Shown in pieces: positions 1 through 9,213 of a stretch of DNA of 9,268 bases. Each line of letters starts with the position of its first letter. The first letter of the stretch is position 1. The DNA is from an uncultured Burkholderiales bacterium (lineage in GTDB: Bacteria; Pseudomonadota; Gammaproteobacteria; Burkholderiales; Burkholderiaceae_C), in NCBI GenBank assembly GCA_903856875.1, contig CAIODE010000403.1:1-9268 (forward strand), in the 5' to 3' direction. The notes under the pieces were generated by a model. That model ran no database searches and was not told where the DNA came from. It saw only the letters and a list, made by a program, of their open reading frames with translations. The position numbers and the translations under genes are program-made.

Positions 1-839
1 ACTTCTTTGAATGGGGCTATCAAACTGTACCGGTGCGCTACTTGTGTGTCTTGGCAATTTTTTACATCCACAATCAAACCAGGACGCACGCCAAAGACAG
101 TGTCATTATCAAGGTAGTCAGAGCCTGCAGGAAAAAGTTCGGTGACCAAACCCACATAACCGGGGGCGCTGACAATGATGTGAAAGTGTGCAGGCCGCCA
201 TATGCCCCGATTGCTGGCGGCTAACAAGGCGCCAACAGGCCCGTCAGTGGGCACAGTGTAGGGATGTGGGCGAATGGTCAACAAGCTGAAAGCACCCTGA
301 TCGTCGCAGTTGATTTTGCAGCGTAAATTTTGGGGGTCTTGCGCCGCATCTTGAGCGGGGTACAGGCCGTTGTCTGCGTTTTGCCAAAAATCAATTTGTG
401 CATTGGGAATGGCATTTTGATGAATGTCTAAAACGCGACCATGCAACCAAACACGCTCACCTGGCTGACCCTGCGTGAGGTCACAGCCGTTGGGCTGAAT
501 GAGGGAGTCATGGTTGTGAAACGGACCCAACACACTGCTGGATGTGCCGCCTGGTGGCTGCGAAACCACATCGACCATGGAGGAGATGCCCATGATGTCT
601 GAGAACAAACTGAATTCATTGCGCTCGTCATCGGTAATTTTGGCCGCCGCTGTGAGAAATTCCAAACCCTTCAACCACTCTGCTTTGCTGAGTTGAGATT
701 CATCCACAAAAGCATGCAAATGTTTGACCAGCAGACTCATGACGTGTGCAAGCCGGGGGTCAGTGGCTTTTGAAAAACTGCCCATGGCGCCTTGCGTGAC
801 GGCATTGCTCAATGTGCTGGAGGGGGTAGGTGACGTCAT
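1..839 (-). CDS. Intradiol ring-cleavage dioxygenase, probably hydroxyquinol 1,2-dioxygenase (3' end cut by window edge)
   Basis: The reverse strand gives 279 uninterrupted codons from an ATG at 839 to the window edge; the family is about 280-310 residues, so only a short C-terminus is missing. The product should be a cytoplasmic non-haem Fe(III) enzyme that opens a dihydroxylated (or, for hydroxyquinol, trihydroxylated) aromatic ring between the two hydroxyls. A helical N-terminal dimerisation domain covers about residues 25-90, followed by the beta-sandwich catalytic domain. All four iron ligands are present: Tyr160 (DNGLY), Tyr194 (PHPYTVP), and His218 and His220 (RPAHFH), with the active-site Arg215 before PAH. 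GPFH at 105-108 and the PTDGPVG stretch after Tyr194 favour hydroxyquinol 1,2-dioxygenase over catechol 1,2-dioxygenase, by recollection of the families. An in-frame ATG at 869 is possible, but the ATG at 839 has a GAGG five bases upstream. The gene lies 92 bases downstream of the LPOR-like gene on the same strand. Substrate assignment is inferred; family assignment is firm. Confidence 0.88.
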   Translation of the reverse strand, partial: MTSPTPSSTLSNAVTQGAMGSFSKATDPRLAHVMSLLVKHLHAFVDESQLSKAEWLKGLEFLTAAAKITDDERNEFSLFSDIMGISSMVDVVSQPPGGTSSSVLGPFHNHDSLIQPNGCDLTQGQPGERVWLHGRVLDIHQNAIPNAQIDFWQNADNGLYPAQDAAQDPQNLRCKINCDDQGAFSLLTIRPHPYTVPTDGPVGALLAASNRGIWRPAHFHIIVSAPGYVGLVTELFPAGSDYLDNDTVFGVRPGLIVDVKNCQDTQVAHRYSLIAPFKE

Positions 840-844
840 GTATG

Positions 845-849
845 CCTCA
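845..849 (-). promoter_or_regulatory. Ribosome-binding site that decides the dioxygenase start
   Basis: TGAGG on the minus strand lies five bases before the ATG at 839. The alternative upstream ATG at 869 follows directly on an in-frame TGA (870-872) and has no purine-rich stretch at the right distance, so the inner start is preferred. Confidence 0.5.
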
Positions 850-931
850 GAAAATCTAGTAGGACCCATTCAAAGATGGCCAACAATATCACAACAACTG
901 CTTCATTTGGCTAATGGATTGAGTCGCCGCT

Positions 932-2035
<1,104 letters not shown>

Positions 2036-2135
2036 TTGTCGTTAAATTATGACTCTTCGTGGCACCATGTCACAACTTTAGAATGAAGTTTATGAAAATC
2101 AATACGAGCTCGCTGCCGGTTGCGAAAGTTGTCAC

Positions 2136-3062
2136 ATGCTAAACACACTTGGCTTTGGTGCTGCCATCCTAGCAATTGTTTTGTATGGCCTTTGGACCCC
2201 CGACCTTGAGCGCGCCGAATTGGAAAAGCGCTACGTAGCCTCTTCCCCGCAGATGATAGATATCGATGGCTTGAAGGTGCATTACAAAGAAACTGGGCCA
2301 GAAGGCGCACCCGCTTTGTTGTTATTGCACGGCTTTGGTTCAAGTTTGCAAGCTTGGGACGATTGGTCGGTGAAGTTAGAGCGGAAATACCGAGTGATCA
2401 GGCTAGATTTGCCTGGATTTGGCCTCACAGGTGCTAGCCCTGCGAATGATTATTCAGAAGAAAAAGACCTTGCCATCCTGACGCACTTTGCCGACAAGCT
2501 TGGCCTTGAAAAGTTCTCCGTCATGGGCCATTCAATGGGTGGGAAAATGGCTTGGTCCTTGGCGGCCTCACAACCTGAACGTGTGCAAGCCTTGGTGCTC
2601 ATGGCCCCAGATGGTTTTCCTGAAGCGAAAGACATTGGAACCAAACCCTATGAAGTGCCAGCTGTCATGGGCCTTATCAAATATATTTTACCGAAGTACT
2701 TGGTGCGCAAATCAATCGAGCCTGCTTTTTCAGATGCTGACGCACTGAACGATGCACTGGTCAATCGCTATTTCGACATGCTCAGAGCGCCCGGTGTGCG
2801 AGGTGCTATTTTGAACAGATCCAATCAAACCATTTACACAGATCCTGTGCCTCGTTTGAAAGCCATCAAGGCCCCCACCTTGCTCATTTGGGGTGAGCAG
2901 GATCAAATGATTCCGAGCACCAATGCGCAGAGCTACGCCAATGTTTTGTCAAATTCCACCACGGTGCTGGTTCCTAAGCTAGGGCACTTGTTGCAGGAAG
3001 AACAGCCCGATCAAGGTCTGACGGCCGTGCTGCAATTTCTAGACAGTCATCTGCTGAAGTAA
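2136..3062 (+). CDS. Alpha/beta-fold hydrolase with N-terminal membrane anchor
   Basis: This 308-residue serine hydrolase has unknown substrate. Residues 5-20 are a hydrophobic segment with little positive charge before it and no obvious cleavage site, suggesting a signal anchor that holds the enzyme on the inner membrane. The alpha/beta core begins near residue 40. The oxyanion-hole motif HGFGSS is at 65-70, the nucleophile elbow GHSMGG has Ser133, the acid is probably Asp256 in WGEQDQMIP, and the catalytic base is His284 in KLGHLLQ. A helical lid region lies at about 160-235. The triad looks intact, so the gene should encode an active esterase, lipase or C-C bond hydrolase. The ATG at 2136 is the only plausible start: an in-frame TAG lies at 2079-2081 with no other start between, though the ribosome-binding site is weak (GAAAG at 2124-2128). 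Divergent from the LPOR-like gene and convergent with the transporter operon, 17 bases away. It is not clearly BchO, the hydrolase found in photosynthesis clusters; that possibility remains open. Confidence 0.88.
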   Translation: MLNTLGFGAAILAIVLYGLWTPDLERAELEKRYVASSPQMIDIDGLKVHYKETGPEGAPALLLLHGFGSSLQAWDDWSVKLERKYRVIRLDLPGFGLTGASPANDYSEEKDLAILTHFADKLGLEKFSVMGHSMGGKMAWSLAASQPERVQALVLMAPDGFPEAKDIGTKPYEVPAVMGLIKYILPKYLVRKSIEPAFSDADALNDALVNRYFDMLRAPGVRGAILNRSNQTIYTDPVPRLKAIKAPTLLIWGEQDQMIPSTNAQSYANVLSNSTTVLVPKLGHLLQEEQPDQGLTAVLQFLDSHLLK

Positions 3063-3066
3063 GACG

Positions 3067-3083
3067 CAAAATTTTGAATTCAA
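3067..3083. repeat. Two overlapping short perfect palindromes at a convergent gene junction
   Basis: CAAAATTTTG (3067-3076) and TTGAATTCAA (3074-3083) are each perfect 10-base palindromes sharing three bases. They fill the 17-base gap between the hydrolase stop and the DppC-type stop codon. Neither leaves a loop, so neither is a normal intrinsic terminator, and no GC-rich hairpin with a T tract is visible at either gene end. Their role, if any, is unknown. Confidence 0.3.
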
Positions 3084-3922
3084 CGCTGCCTTGGGTCTAA
3101 AGCGTCTCTCAAACCATCGCCAAAAAGATTGAAAGACAAGACCAATAAGAAAATGGAAAGTCCTGGCCAAATGGCCATCCAAGGTGCTTGCTCGATGAAG
3201 TTTTTGGCGGTATTCAACATGCTGCCCCAACTGGGGGCAGGAGGTTGTTGACCCAATCCTAAAAATGACAAACTGGCTTCCGCAATGACGGCTGCCGCGA
3301 TGGCCAGAGTGGCTTGAACCAACAGGGGGGGCAAGATATTGGGAAGGATGTGGACCAATGCAATGCGCCAAGGTGGGTTGCCCACCGAACGAGCAGCCTC
3401 TACGAAATCTTCCACTTTAATTTGAATGACTTGACCGCGAGTCAGTCGTACAAAAATAGGGGCCGCAGAAATGCCAATGGCCACCATGGCGTTGGTCAGG
3501 CTAGGGCCTAAAAATGCAGCCAATGCAATGGCCAAAATTAGAAAGGGGCAAGCTAAAAATGCATCGGTGATGCGCGAGATGATGGCATCGACAGTGCCGC
3601 CCACAAAGCCAGCCAGAAGCCCAATGGGCACACCAATTAAAAGTGAAATGCTGACTGATATAACGCCTGCCATCAAAGATGCTTGTGTACCCCAAATGAC
3701 GCGTGACAAAACGTCGCGGCCAATTTCATCGGTACCAAACCAATGCGCAGCACTGGGTGCTTTTCGAATGGCGCCCCAACTGGTGGCGATGGGATCTTGC
3801 GGAGAAATGTAGGGCGCAAAAATGGCCAACAAGATGAAGCCAATGACCACGCCCAATCCGATCAAGGCGCTGGGTCTTCTGCGCAATCGCAACCACGCGG
3901 CGTAAGACAGACTTTGGCTCAT
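3080..3922 (-). CDS. Peptide-type ABC transporter permease, DppC/OppC family
   Basis: This 280-residue inner-membrane permease is the last gene of the transporter operon and pairs with the DppB-type subunit to form the translocation channel. A short N-terminal OppC_N-type region carries the first membrane helix (about 18-38), followed by the hallmark WFGTDEIGRDVLSRVIWG (61-78). Five more hydrophobic segments follow. The cytoplasmic EAA loop that docks onto the ATPases is at about 172-199 (DFVEAARSVG, then HILPNILPP). The SFLGLG motif and WGSML at 219-236 are also typical of DppC. Length is usual for the family. The ATG overlaps the TGA of the upstream permease gene by four bases (ATGA), indicating translational coupling. 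Family assignment is firm; the cargo cannot be read from the permease. Confidence 0.93.
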   Translation of the reverse strand: MSQSLSYAAWLRLRRRPSALIGLGVVIGFILLAIFAPYISPQDPIATSWGAIRKAPSAAHWFGTDEIGRDVLSRVIWGTQASLMAGVISVSISLLIGVPIGLLAGFVGGTVDAIISRITDAFLACPFLILAIALAAFLGPSLTNAMVAIGISAAPIFVRLTRGQVIQIKVEDFVEAARSVGNPPWRIALVHILPNILPPLLVQATLAIAAAVIAEASLSFLGLGQQPPAPSWGSMLNTAKNFIEQAPWMAIWPGLSIFLLVLSFNLFGDGLRDALDPRQR

Positions 3923-4860
3923 CGACGCAACCTTGGATTGACCCAGAAGTAGGCCATGTCGGCCATGAGATTCAGCATGATGTACGTGGTGGCCGTGAAC
4001 AAAACTACACCTTGGACCACCGCATAATCGCGATTGAAAACAGCGTCAAGAATGAGTTTGCCAAAACCGGGAATGGTAAAAACTTGCTCGGTTAAAACGG
4101 CACCCGACAAAAGTGTGCCCAATTCCAAAGCCCCCAAAGTAATGATCGGTGTGAGGGCGTTGCGAAGAGCGTGTTTCAGAATGACCGTGCGTTCGTCCAA
4201 GCCCTTGGCCCGTGCCGTGCGCACATAGTCAGACTGCATCACTTGCAGCATGGCGCTGCGCGTGTGACGCATGAGCACAGCTGCGATGGCATTGCCCAAA
4301 ACAAAAGCAGGCATGGCCATGCTGGCCAAATTGGCCAGCAGATCTTCTTTAGGACTGACAAACCCCGAGGCTGGAAGCCAACCCAGGTGAACAGAGAACA
4401 GCATGATCATCAAGATGCCCAACCAAAAGTTAGGCGTTGACAAGCCCCAAAGCGCAAACACATTGGCAGCGTAATCCCAAACGGTGCCGCGCCCCACAGC
4501 AGACGCAATGCCTGCAGGAATGCCGATGACAACTGCAACACACATGGCCAAAAACGCCAACTCTGCCGTAACGGGTAACTTCTGCAAAATCAAAGACAGA
4601 ACAGGTGATTGTGTTCTGACAGACTCACCGAAATCACCTTGCACCACGCCGGCAATCCAATAGCCGTAGCGCACAGGAAGAGGTTCATCCAAATGCAACT
4701 TGGCAGTGAGATAGGCCACCACATTGGGGTCTTGCTCCTCTCCCGCCAAGATTTTGACCGGGTCTCCGGGCAGCAATTGCTGCAGCCCGAAAATAAGCAT
4801 GGACACCAACAGCAGCGTTGGTAGAACCGAAATTAAGCGTTTGACCAAGTAGCTTGTCAT
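3919..4860 (-). CDS. Peptide-type ABC transporter permease, DppB/OppB family
   Basis: This 313-residue inner-membrane permease is the partner of the DppC-type protein. The N-terminal MTSYLVKRLISVLPTLL helix and the LLPGDP motif at 29-34 are classic for DppB, as is GDFGES at 75-80. About six hydrophobic segments are present. The EAA loop lies at about 212-240 (DYVRTARAKGLDE, then HALRNALTPI), and FTIPGFGKLILDAV at 261-274 is a further family signature. The protein is full length. Its ATG overlaps the stop of the binding-protein gene by four bases, and its own TGA overlaps the next ATG by four bases, so the three genes should be made in coupled fashion. Cargo is unknown. Confidence 0.94.
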   Translation of the reverse strand: MTSYLVKRLISVLPTLLLVSMLIFGLQQLLPGDPVKILAGEEQDPNVVAYLTAKLHLDEPLPVRYGYWIAGVVQGDFGESVRTQSPVLSLILQKLPVTAELAFLAMCVAVVIGIPAGIASAVGRGTVWDYAANVFALWGLSTPNFWLGILMIMLFSVHLGWLPASGFVSPKEDLLANLASMAMPAFVLGNAIAAVLMRHTRSAMLQVMQSDYVRTARAKGLDERTVILKHALRNALTPIITLGALELGTLLSGAVLTEQVFTIPGFGKLILDAVFNRDYAVVQGVVLFTATTYIMLNLMADMAYFWVNPRLRR

Positions 4861-6380
4861 GGCGCCATTTTCAGACCTGAAACACGCAACAGACCATCAG
4901 GAATATTGCGCACACCTGCCAATTTGCCGTTGTAGCCCCACAGCCAATTGCGGTGGTAGAGATAAATCACAGGACGATCTTTCAGAACTTGTGCAGAAAT
5001 TTGTTCCATGATTTTTTTGCGTTTGACAGGGTCACGTTCGGCACGTGATTGGTTCAAAAGCGCGTCAGTTTCGGCGCTGCAATAGCCAGCGTAATTGAGG
5101 GGTTGTTTGCAACCGTGAAAGCTGAACATGTTGCCATCGGGATCAGGGCGGCCACTCCATGCAAGAACATAGGCTTCAAAATCACCTTTGTCTGCCATGT
5201 TCAAAGACGTCGCAAATTCGGTGGTTTGAATTTTCACATCAAAGCCAGCGTCGCGTGTCATGGCTTGGATGACCACGGCCAAGCGCTGTGCGTCTGAGGT
5301 CGTGGTGGTCATGAGTGTGAAGCTGGGTTTGACAACGCCGGCTTCTTTCAGCAGCGCTTTGGCTTTTTCAATGTCCCGTTTTGGCATGGGCACATTTTTG
5401 GCGTAATAAGCATTGGTGGGCGGAACCCATTGGTTGCCTACCAAGGCTTCATTGTCCATCACGACTTGGGCCAAGCCCTGTCTGTCCAAAGACAATTCAA
5501 AAGCTTCACGAACTTTGGCATCGCGACCCAAAGGATTCTTTTTGGCTTGATCACTTTTGCCCACGTTGATGGTGATGCCTTGATAGCCAATTTCGGTGAT
5601 GCGAGAGACTTTGTATTTTTTGTCCTTCATGAGGTTTTCAACATCGTTGGAAGCCATGCGTTCAATGAAGTCGAGTTGTCCGGATTTCAAATTTGCCAAA
5701 CGAACCGTGGCATCTGGAATGGGTGTGTAGATGACTTTGTCAAAATGAATCGCGTCTTTGTTCCAATAGTTGGTATATCTTTCAAGCACTATGCGGTCTT
5801 GTGCCACGCGTTCGGCAAACTTGAAGGGACCTGCGCAAACAGGGCTGGAGCCAAATTTATCGCCTGCAGCTTGAGCGGCTTTGGGCGAAACCATCATGCC
5901 TGCTCGATCGGTGAGTTGTGCCAGAAGAGGTGCAAATGGCGCACTCAAATTCAAACGAACTGTATTGGCGTCAATCACATCTACGCTGGCAACGGGTGCC
6001 AATTCGCCTCTGCGGTTTGATCCAGGTAAATTTTTGTGCCGCTCAATGTTGAACTTCACAGCAGCCGCATCAAGCTTCTCACCATCGTGAAAAGTGACAC
6101 CTTGCCGAATTTTGAGAGTAAGAGCTTTGCTGTCGGCTGACCACTCGTAGCTCGAAGCAAGTTGCGGCAAGATGTTTAATTTTTCGTCGATGTCAAACAA
6201 TTTGTCACACAGAGATGCAAAAACAACTCGACCCACAAAGCTGCGCGCTAAGGTGGGGTCAAGGACATCGGGGTCTTCTGCCAGACCAATGCGCAAGGTT
6301 TGGGCGCTGGCCAATCCTTGACTCAAGGCCATTAAAAGCGAAAGCGGTAAAAGCAAATACTTTTGAAGTTTGAAAGTCAT
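4857..6380 (-). CDS. Periplasmic solute-binding protein of peptide ABC transporter (SBP family 5, DppA-like)
   Basis: This 507-residue protein should capture the substrate in the periplasm and deliver it to the two permeases. It begins with a Sec signal peptide (basic K4 and K7, hydrophobic core about 9-20) and a likely signal peptidase I site after ASA at residue 26. There is no lipobox Cys, so it should be soluble. The family-5 signature region is clear: LPQLASSYEWSADSK followed by the LKIRQGVTFHDGE block at about 70-100, then a long two-lobed fold ending in RPVIYLYHRN. Two cysteines in the GCKQ and GYCSAE segments near residue 420 and two in the N-terminal half may form disulfides. The family binds oligopeptides, dipeptides, glutathione, opines or nickel complexes; the ligand cannot be chosen here. 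The gene has a 21-base gap after the ATPase gene and its own good ribosome-binding site, in line with the usual excess of binding protein. Confidence 0.93.
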   Translation of the reverse strand: MTFKLQKYLLLPLSLLMALSQGLASAQTLRIGLAEDPDVLDPTLARSFVGRVVFASLCDKLFDIDEKLNILPQLASSYEWSADSKALTLKIRQGVTFHDGEKLDAAAVKFNIERHKNLPGSNRRGELAPVASVDVIDANTVRLNLSAPFAPLLAQLTDRAGMMVSPKAAQAAGDKFGSSPVCAGPFKFAERVAQDRIVLERYTNYWNKDAIHFDKVIYTPIPDATVRLANLKSGQLDFIERMASNDVENLMKDKKYKVSRITEIGYQGITINVGKSDQAKKNPLGRDAKVREAFELSLDRQGLAQVVMDNEALVGNQWVPPTNAYYAKNVPMPKRDIEKAKALLKEAGVVKPSFTLMTTTTSDAQRLAVVIQAMTRDAGFDVKIQTTEFATSLNMADKGDFEAYVLAWSGRPDPDGNMFSFHGCKQPLNYAGYCSAETDALLNQSRAERDPVKRKKIMEQISAQVLKDRPVIYLYHRNWLWGYNGKLAGVRNIPDGLLRVSGLKMAP

Positions 6381-6387
6381 GAAATAT

Positions 6388-6391
6388 CTCC
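6388..6391 (-). promoter_or_regulatory. Strong ribosome-binding site of the solute-binding-protein gene
   Basis: GGAG on the minus strand lies seven bases before the ATG at 6380. It is the only well-formed Shine-Dalgarno in the transporter operon; the other genes start inside or at the end of the preceding gene. This could lift translation of the binding protein above that of the membrane and ATPase subunits. Confidence 0.6.
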
Positions 6392-6401
6392 AGTGAAAAA
6401 A

Positions 6402-7469
6402 TTAAGGGGTTTGCACAAAAGCAGATTGCAACAATTTCAAATGTTGGGCATCGCGGCTCATTTGGGGCTGAAATATCACAGAGTCTGGTAGGGGCAAATC
6501 TTGCCAGAAGTGACAGGCAATTTGATGCGTTCCATTCAATTGAATGGCCGGCACTGTTGTTTGACACAGGTCCGTCGCATGCGGGCAACGGGTGTGAAAG
6601 TGGCAACCACTCGGAGGATTCATTGGGCTGGGCACATCGCCCCCCAAAAGGGTGCGTTGTTTCTTGATGCCAGGATTGGGTCTGGGAATGGCGCTCAAGA
6701 GGGCTTGCGTGTAGGGGTGACGAGGCCGCCCAAAGAGTTGCTGTTTTTCTGCCAGTTCTACCACCCGGCCCAAGTACATCACGGCCACACGGTCGGCAAT
6801 GTGTTTTACAACGGCTAAGTCGTGTGCAATGAACAAATAGGCCAAGCCAAAACGCCTTTGGAGGTCTTGTAGCAAGTTCACAACTTGAGCTTGTACGGAA
6901 ACATCCAATGCAGAAACGGCTTCATCGCAGACAATCAACTTAGGCTCGACAGCCAACGCTCGCGCAATGCCAATGCGTTGCCGTTGACCACCCGAGAATT
7001 CATGCGGATAGCGCTGTGCATGTTCAGGCGCTAAGCCCACCAGTTTCAATAACTCTTGCACGCGTTCTGGGTGCCGCCCTGTATGCAAGTTGTGCAGCTT
7101 TAAGGGCTCACTTAAACATTGATAGACCGTCATGCGCGGATTCAGAGACGAAAAGGGGTCTTGGAAAATGATTTGCATTTCCTTACGCTGTGATCTCAAT
7201 TGATCTGCAGACAAGCCGCACAAATCTTGGCCTGCAAAAACCACGTTCCCCTGGGTGGGTTCTATGAGCCGAAGCACCAGTCGGCCCAGTGTGGACTTGC
7301 CACAACCCGACTCTCCCACCACACCTAAGGTTTCTCCCGCATTCAAATGGATGTCGATGCCATCCACTGCGCGAACCTTGTTGGGGTTGCGGTCAAACCA
7401 TCCCGCATTGACTGGAAAATGTTTGACCAGTCCGTGAACCTTTAGCAGGGGTGTCTCATTGGTTGGCAT
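6402..7469 (-). CDS. Peptide ABC transporter ATP-binding protein, DppF/OppF type
   Basis: This 355-residue ATPase is one of two that power the importer from the cytoplasmic side. Walker [10 protein letters not shown] is at 52-60, the Q-loop glutamine is 103 ([12 protein letters not shown]), and the signature is FSGGQRQR at 158-165. Walker B LIVCDEA is at 178-184 with catalytic Glu183, and the H-loop is His216. All key residues are present, with Phe in place of the usual Leu at the start of the signature. The C-terminal oligopeptide-transporter extension carries four cysteines (289, 295, 302, 319) in the pattern known from Dpp/Opp ATPases, where such cysteines can hold a [4Fe-4S] cluster. About 35 residues beyond the last Cys form a tail longer than is common. 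The ATG overlaps the end of the preceding ATPase gene by 14 bases and has no evident Shine-Dalgarno, consistent with coupling. Confidence 0.94.
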   Translation of the reverse strand: MPTNETPLLKVHGLVKHFPVNAGWFDRNPNKVRAVDGIDIHLNAGETLGVVGESGCGKSTLGRLVLRLIEPTQGNVVFAGQDLCGLSADQLRSQRKEMQIIFQDPFSSLNPRMTVYQCLSEPLKLHNLHTGRHPERVQELLKLVGLAPEHAQRYPHEFSGGQRQRIGIARALAVEPKLIVCDEAVSALDVSVQAQVVNLLQDLQRRFGLAYLFIAHDLAVVKHIADRVAVMYLGRVVELAEKQQLFGRPRHPYTQALLSAIPRPNPGIKKQRTLLGGDVPSPMNPPSGCHFHTRCPHATDLCQTTVPAIQLNGTHQIACHFWQDLPLPDSVIFQPQMSRDAQHLKLLQSAFVQTP

Positions 7470-8475
7470 AAGGCATCAATATTTCTGCTTTGAGGGGAGC
7501 CCGCAAACAGGCGCTCCAATGGCCACTTGTCAGCTCTGTGAGCTTTGGTTTTTGACTTAGACAAGCATCTTGGACAAACGGACAGCGTTGTGCAAAAGCA
7601 CAACCCGATGGGCGGTTCAAAGGATTGGGCACCTGTCCTTCAATGGAGGCAAGCCTGCCTTGCACCTCATCCAGGCTTGGAATGGAGCCAAGCAGGCCCA
7701 CTGTGTAGGGATGCTGTGGCGTGTCGAACAAAGCTTGCACCGGCGCTTGCTCAACCACTTGGCCGGCATACATCACCACAACGTGATCAGCCACTTCAGC
7801 CACAACACCCAAATCGTGCGTGATGAGCACAATGGCTGTTTGCGTTTCATCTTGCAAAGTGCGCATCAAATCTAGAATTTGCGCCTGAATGGTGACATCC
7901 AGTGCGGTGGTGGGTTCGTCTGCAATGAGCAACTTGGGATTGCAGGAAAGGGCCATGGCAATCATGACCCTCTGGCGCATGCCCCCCGAAAGTTGGTGCG
8001 GATAGTCGTCGAGTCTTTTTTCTGGCGCTGGAATTCGAACTTTTTGGAGCATTTCCAAAGCGCGCTGGGTGGCTTGCGTTCTGTCGAGTGGCAGGTGCCG
8101 CATGAGGCCTTCAACAATTTGCTCACCCACTGTGAAAGCGGGGTTGAGGGAGGTCATGGGCTCTTGAAAAATCATGGCCATTCGATTGCCGCGCAGACTT
8201 TGCAACTGACTGACTGGCGCACCCACCAATTCTTGACCTTCAAATTGAATGGAGCCGCTTCGGACAGAGCCTGCTGGCTTGGCCAAGAGGCCCATGATGG
8301 ACAAAGAGGTGACGCTTTTGCCGCAACCAGACTCTCCCACAATGGCCAAGGTTTGTCCTGCGGCCACACTGAAGCTGACGCCATCCACCGCGGTCAGTTC
8401 GCCTGCGTCGGTGTCGAAGCTGGTGATCAAATCCTTGACCTGAAGGACGGTGGCCGTGTGTTTAGGGCTGCTCAT
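7456..8475 (-). CDS. Peptide ABC transporter ATP-binding protein, DppD/OppD type
   Basis: This 339-residue ATPase is the partner of the DppF-type protein. Walker A GESGCGKS is at 47-54, the Q-loop glutamine is 104 ([11 protein letters not shown]), the signature LSGGMRQR is at 162-169, Walker [13 protein letters not shown] is at 182-193 with Glu187, and the H-loop is His220. The GGM signature and the EPMTSLNP form distinguish the D-type from the F-type subunit. The C-terminal extension has cysteines 292, 298, 305 and 323 in the same pattern as the partner. The start ATG overlaps the stop of the upstream DUF1028 gene by four bases (ATGA), which ties that gene to the transporter. Full length, no defects seen. 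Confidence 0.95.
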   Translation of the reverse strand: MSSPKHTATVLQVKDLITSFDTDAGELTAVDGVSFSVAAGQTLAIVGESGCGKSVTSLSIMGLLAKPAGSVRSGSIQFEGQELVGAPVSQLQSLRGNRMAMIFQEPMTSLNPAFTVGEQIVEGLMRHLPLDRTQATQRALEMLQKVRIPAPEKRLDDYPHQLSGGMRQRVMIAMALSCNPKLLIADEPTTALDVTIQAQILDLMRTLQDETQTAIVLITHDLGVVAEVADHVVVMYAGQVVEQAPVQALFDTPQHPYTVGLLGSIPSLDEVQGRLASIEGQVPNPLNRPSGCAFAQRCPFVQDACLSQKPKLTELTSGHWSACLRAPLKAEILMPYANQ

Positions 8476-9185
8476 GCTTTGAGTCGCGCTTGATGAAAGC
8501 GTTCAATTTGCGCATCAATCAGGGCGCGATCTGTCAGGCCTACCGGATTGTGTCTGCCAGGCAGGCAGCTTAAAAAGGGTTGGAAGCGCTCTAAACTTTT
8601 GTCATACAAGCGCTTGAGTTCGAAAAGAGGATCTTCGTGGTCATCGACACGAAGATCCAGCTGGAGATAGTCTTCGTCAGCATGAATTCTGAGCGCGGCC
8701 GATTGTTTTCCGCGCTTGTCACCCCCAGCATCTTCGCCTGCCTGCATGGCCAAAATGAGTCTCTCGGCCAGAGGCATGCCCAGTGTGGCTTGAAACACTC
8801 TGGCTGTTTCTGCCAGAACTTGAGGTCCTGCCAGCATGTTGCCTGCTATGCTGAAATCTTGTCCTGATACATGGCCACACCAATCAATACACGCTTTTCC
8901 GGTATGGGCAACAGCTTCTCCGTGGAGGGGCAACAGATGGACTTGTCTTTGGTCACTGCCCGCATCGGTTTTCAACAAATCTTGCATCACTTGTTGTGTG
9001 GCCATGCCACTTTGCATGAGCTTAATACCGAGAGGGCCGAGCAGCGGATTCATGAGGGCTTGGGTGGATACCGCGCCAACGCCGCGTTGTGTGTGAACGC
9101 ACAAGGACCCCACCGCAAAAAATCGGGAAGCAATTGCGACACCTAAAGTGCCATTGGATTCTCGAGCAAGCAAAGACCAGGTCAT
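8472..9185 (-). CDS. DUF1028 family protein (Ntn-hydrolase superfamily), first gene of the transporter operon
   Basis: This 237-residue cytoplasmic protein has no signal peptide or membrane segment. It matches the DUF1028 family as I recall it: MTWSLLARES at the start, LGVAIASRFFAVGS (14-27), GVGAVSTQA (35-43), an ACIDWCGH block (98-105), GNMLAGP (115-121), AGEDAGGDKRGKQSAAL (139-155) and the acidic DLRVDDHEDP (167-176). A tail of about 50 residues follows. The family is placed in the Ntn-hydrolase clan, whose members use an N-terminal Thr, Ser or Cys as nucleophile. Starting at the ATG at 9185 puts Thr at position 2, exposed after Met removal. The longer frame from a TTG at 9209 would add eight unconserved residues and block this, so the ATG is chosen although it lacks a clear Shine-Dalgarno. 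The ATGA overlap with the DppD-type gene suggests the protein hydrolyses an amide or peptide bond of the imported compound; this is inference, as no activity is established for the family to my knowledge. Confidence 0.88.
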   Translation of the reverse strand: MTWSLLARESNGTLGVAIASRFFAVGSLCVHTQRGVGAVSTQALMNPLLGPLGIKLMQSGMATQQVMQDLLKTDAGSDQRQVHLLPLHGEAVAHTGKACIDWCGHVSGQDFSIAGNMLAGPQVLAETARVFQATLGMPLAERLILAMQAGEDAGGDKRGKQSAALRIHADEDYLQLDLRVDDHEDPLFELKRLYDKSLERFQPFLSCLPGRHNPVGLTDRALIDAQIERFHQARLKA

Positions 9186-9213
9186 GGGCGAAGTTCTAAA
9201 TTGGTGCAATATT

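Noticed and set aside
866..879. Small hairpin CCAT/ATGG between the LPOR-like and dioxygenase genes
   Set aside because: Four-base arms with no T tract are too weak for a terminator call.
2130..2147. TGT-N12-ACA match to the PpsR/CrtJ photosynthesis repressor consensus
   Set aside because: It overlaps the hydrolase start codon, matches only the minimal six bases, and such a match has a sizeable chance of occurring at random in a 200-base region.
2047..2343. 98-codon minus-strand frame crossing the intergenic region into the hydrolase gene
   Set aside because: Composition rich in Arg/His/Ser without motif, and most of it is antisense to the hydrolase.
3062..3107. Inverted repeat AGACGC/GCGTCT as a terminator between convergent genes
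   Set aside because: The arms are only six bases with a loop of 34 and no T tract; part lies inside the permease coding sequence.
5430..6020. 196-codon plus-strand open frame
   Set aside because: It is antisense to the solute-binding-protein gene and shows no domain features.
7879..8493. 204-codon plus-strand open frame
   Set aside because: It lies antisense to the DppD-type ATPase gene, whose Walker and signature motifs are intact; the plus-strand product has no recognisable motif.
9186..9209. Eight-residue extension of the DUF1028 protein from a TTG codon
   Set aside because: Conserved sequence begins at MTWSLLARES, and an Ntn-type nucleophile would need Thr at the mature N-terminus.
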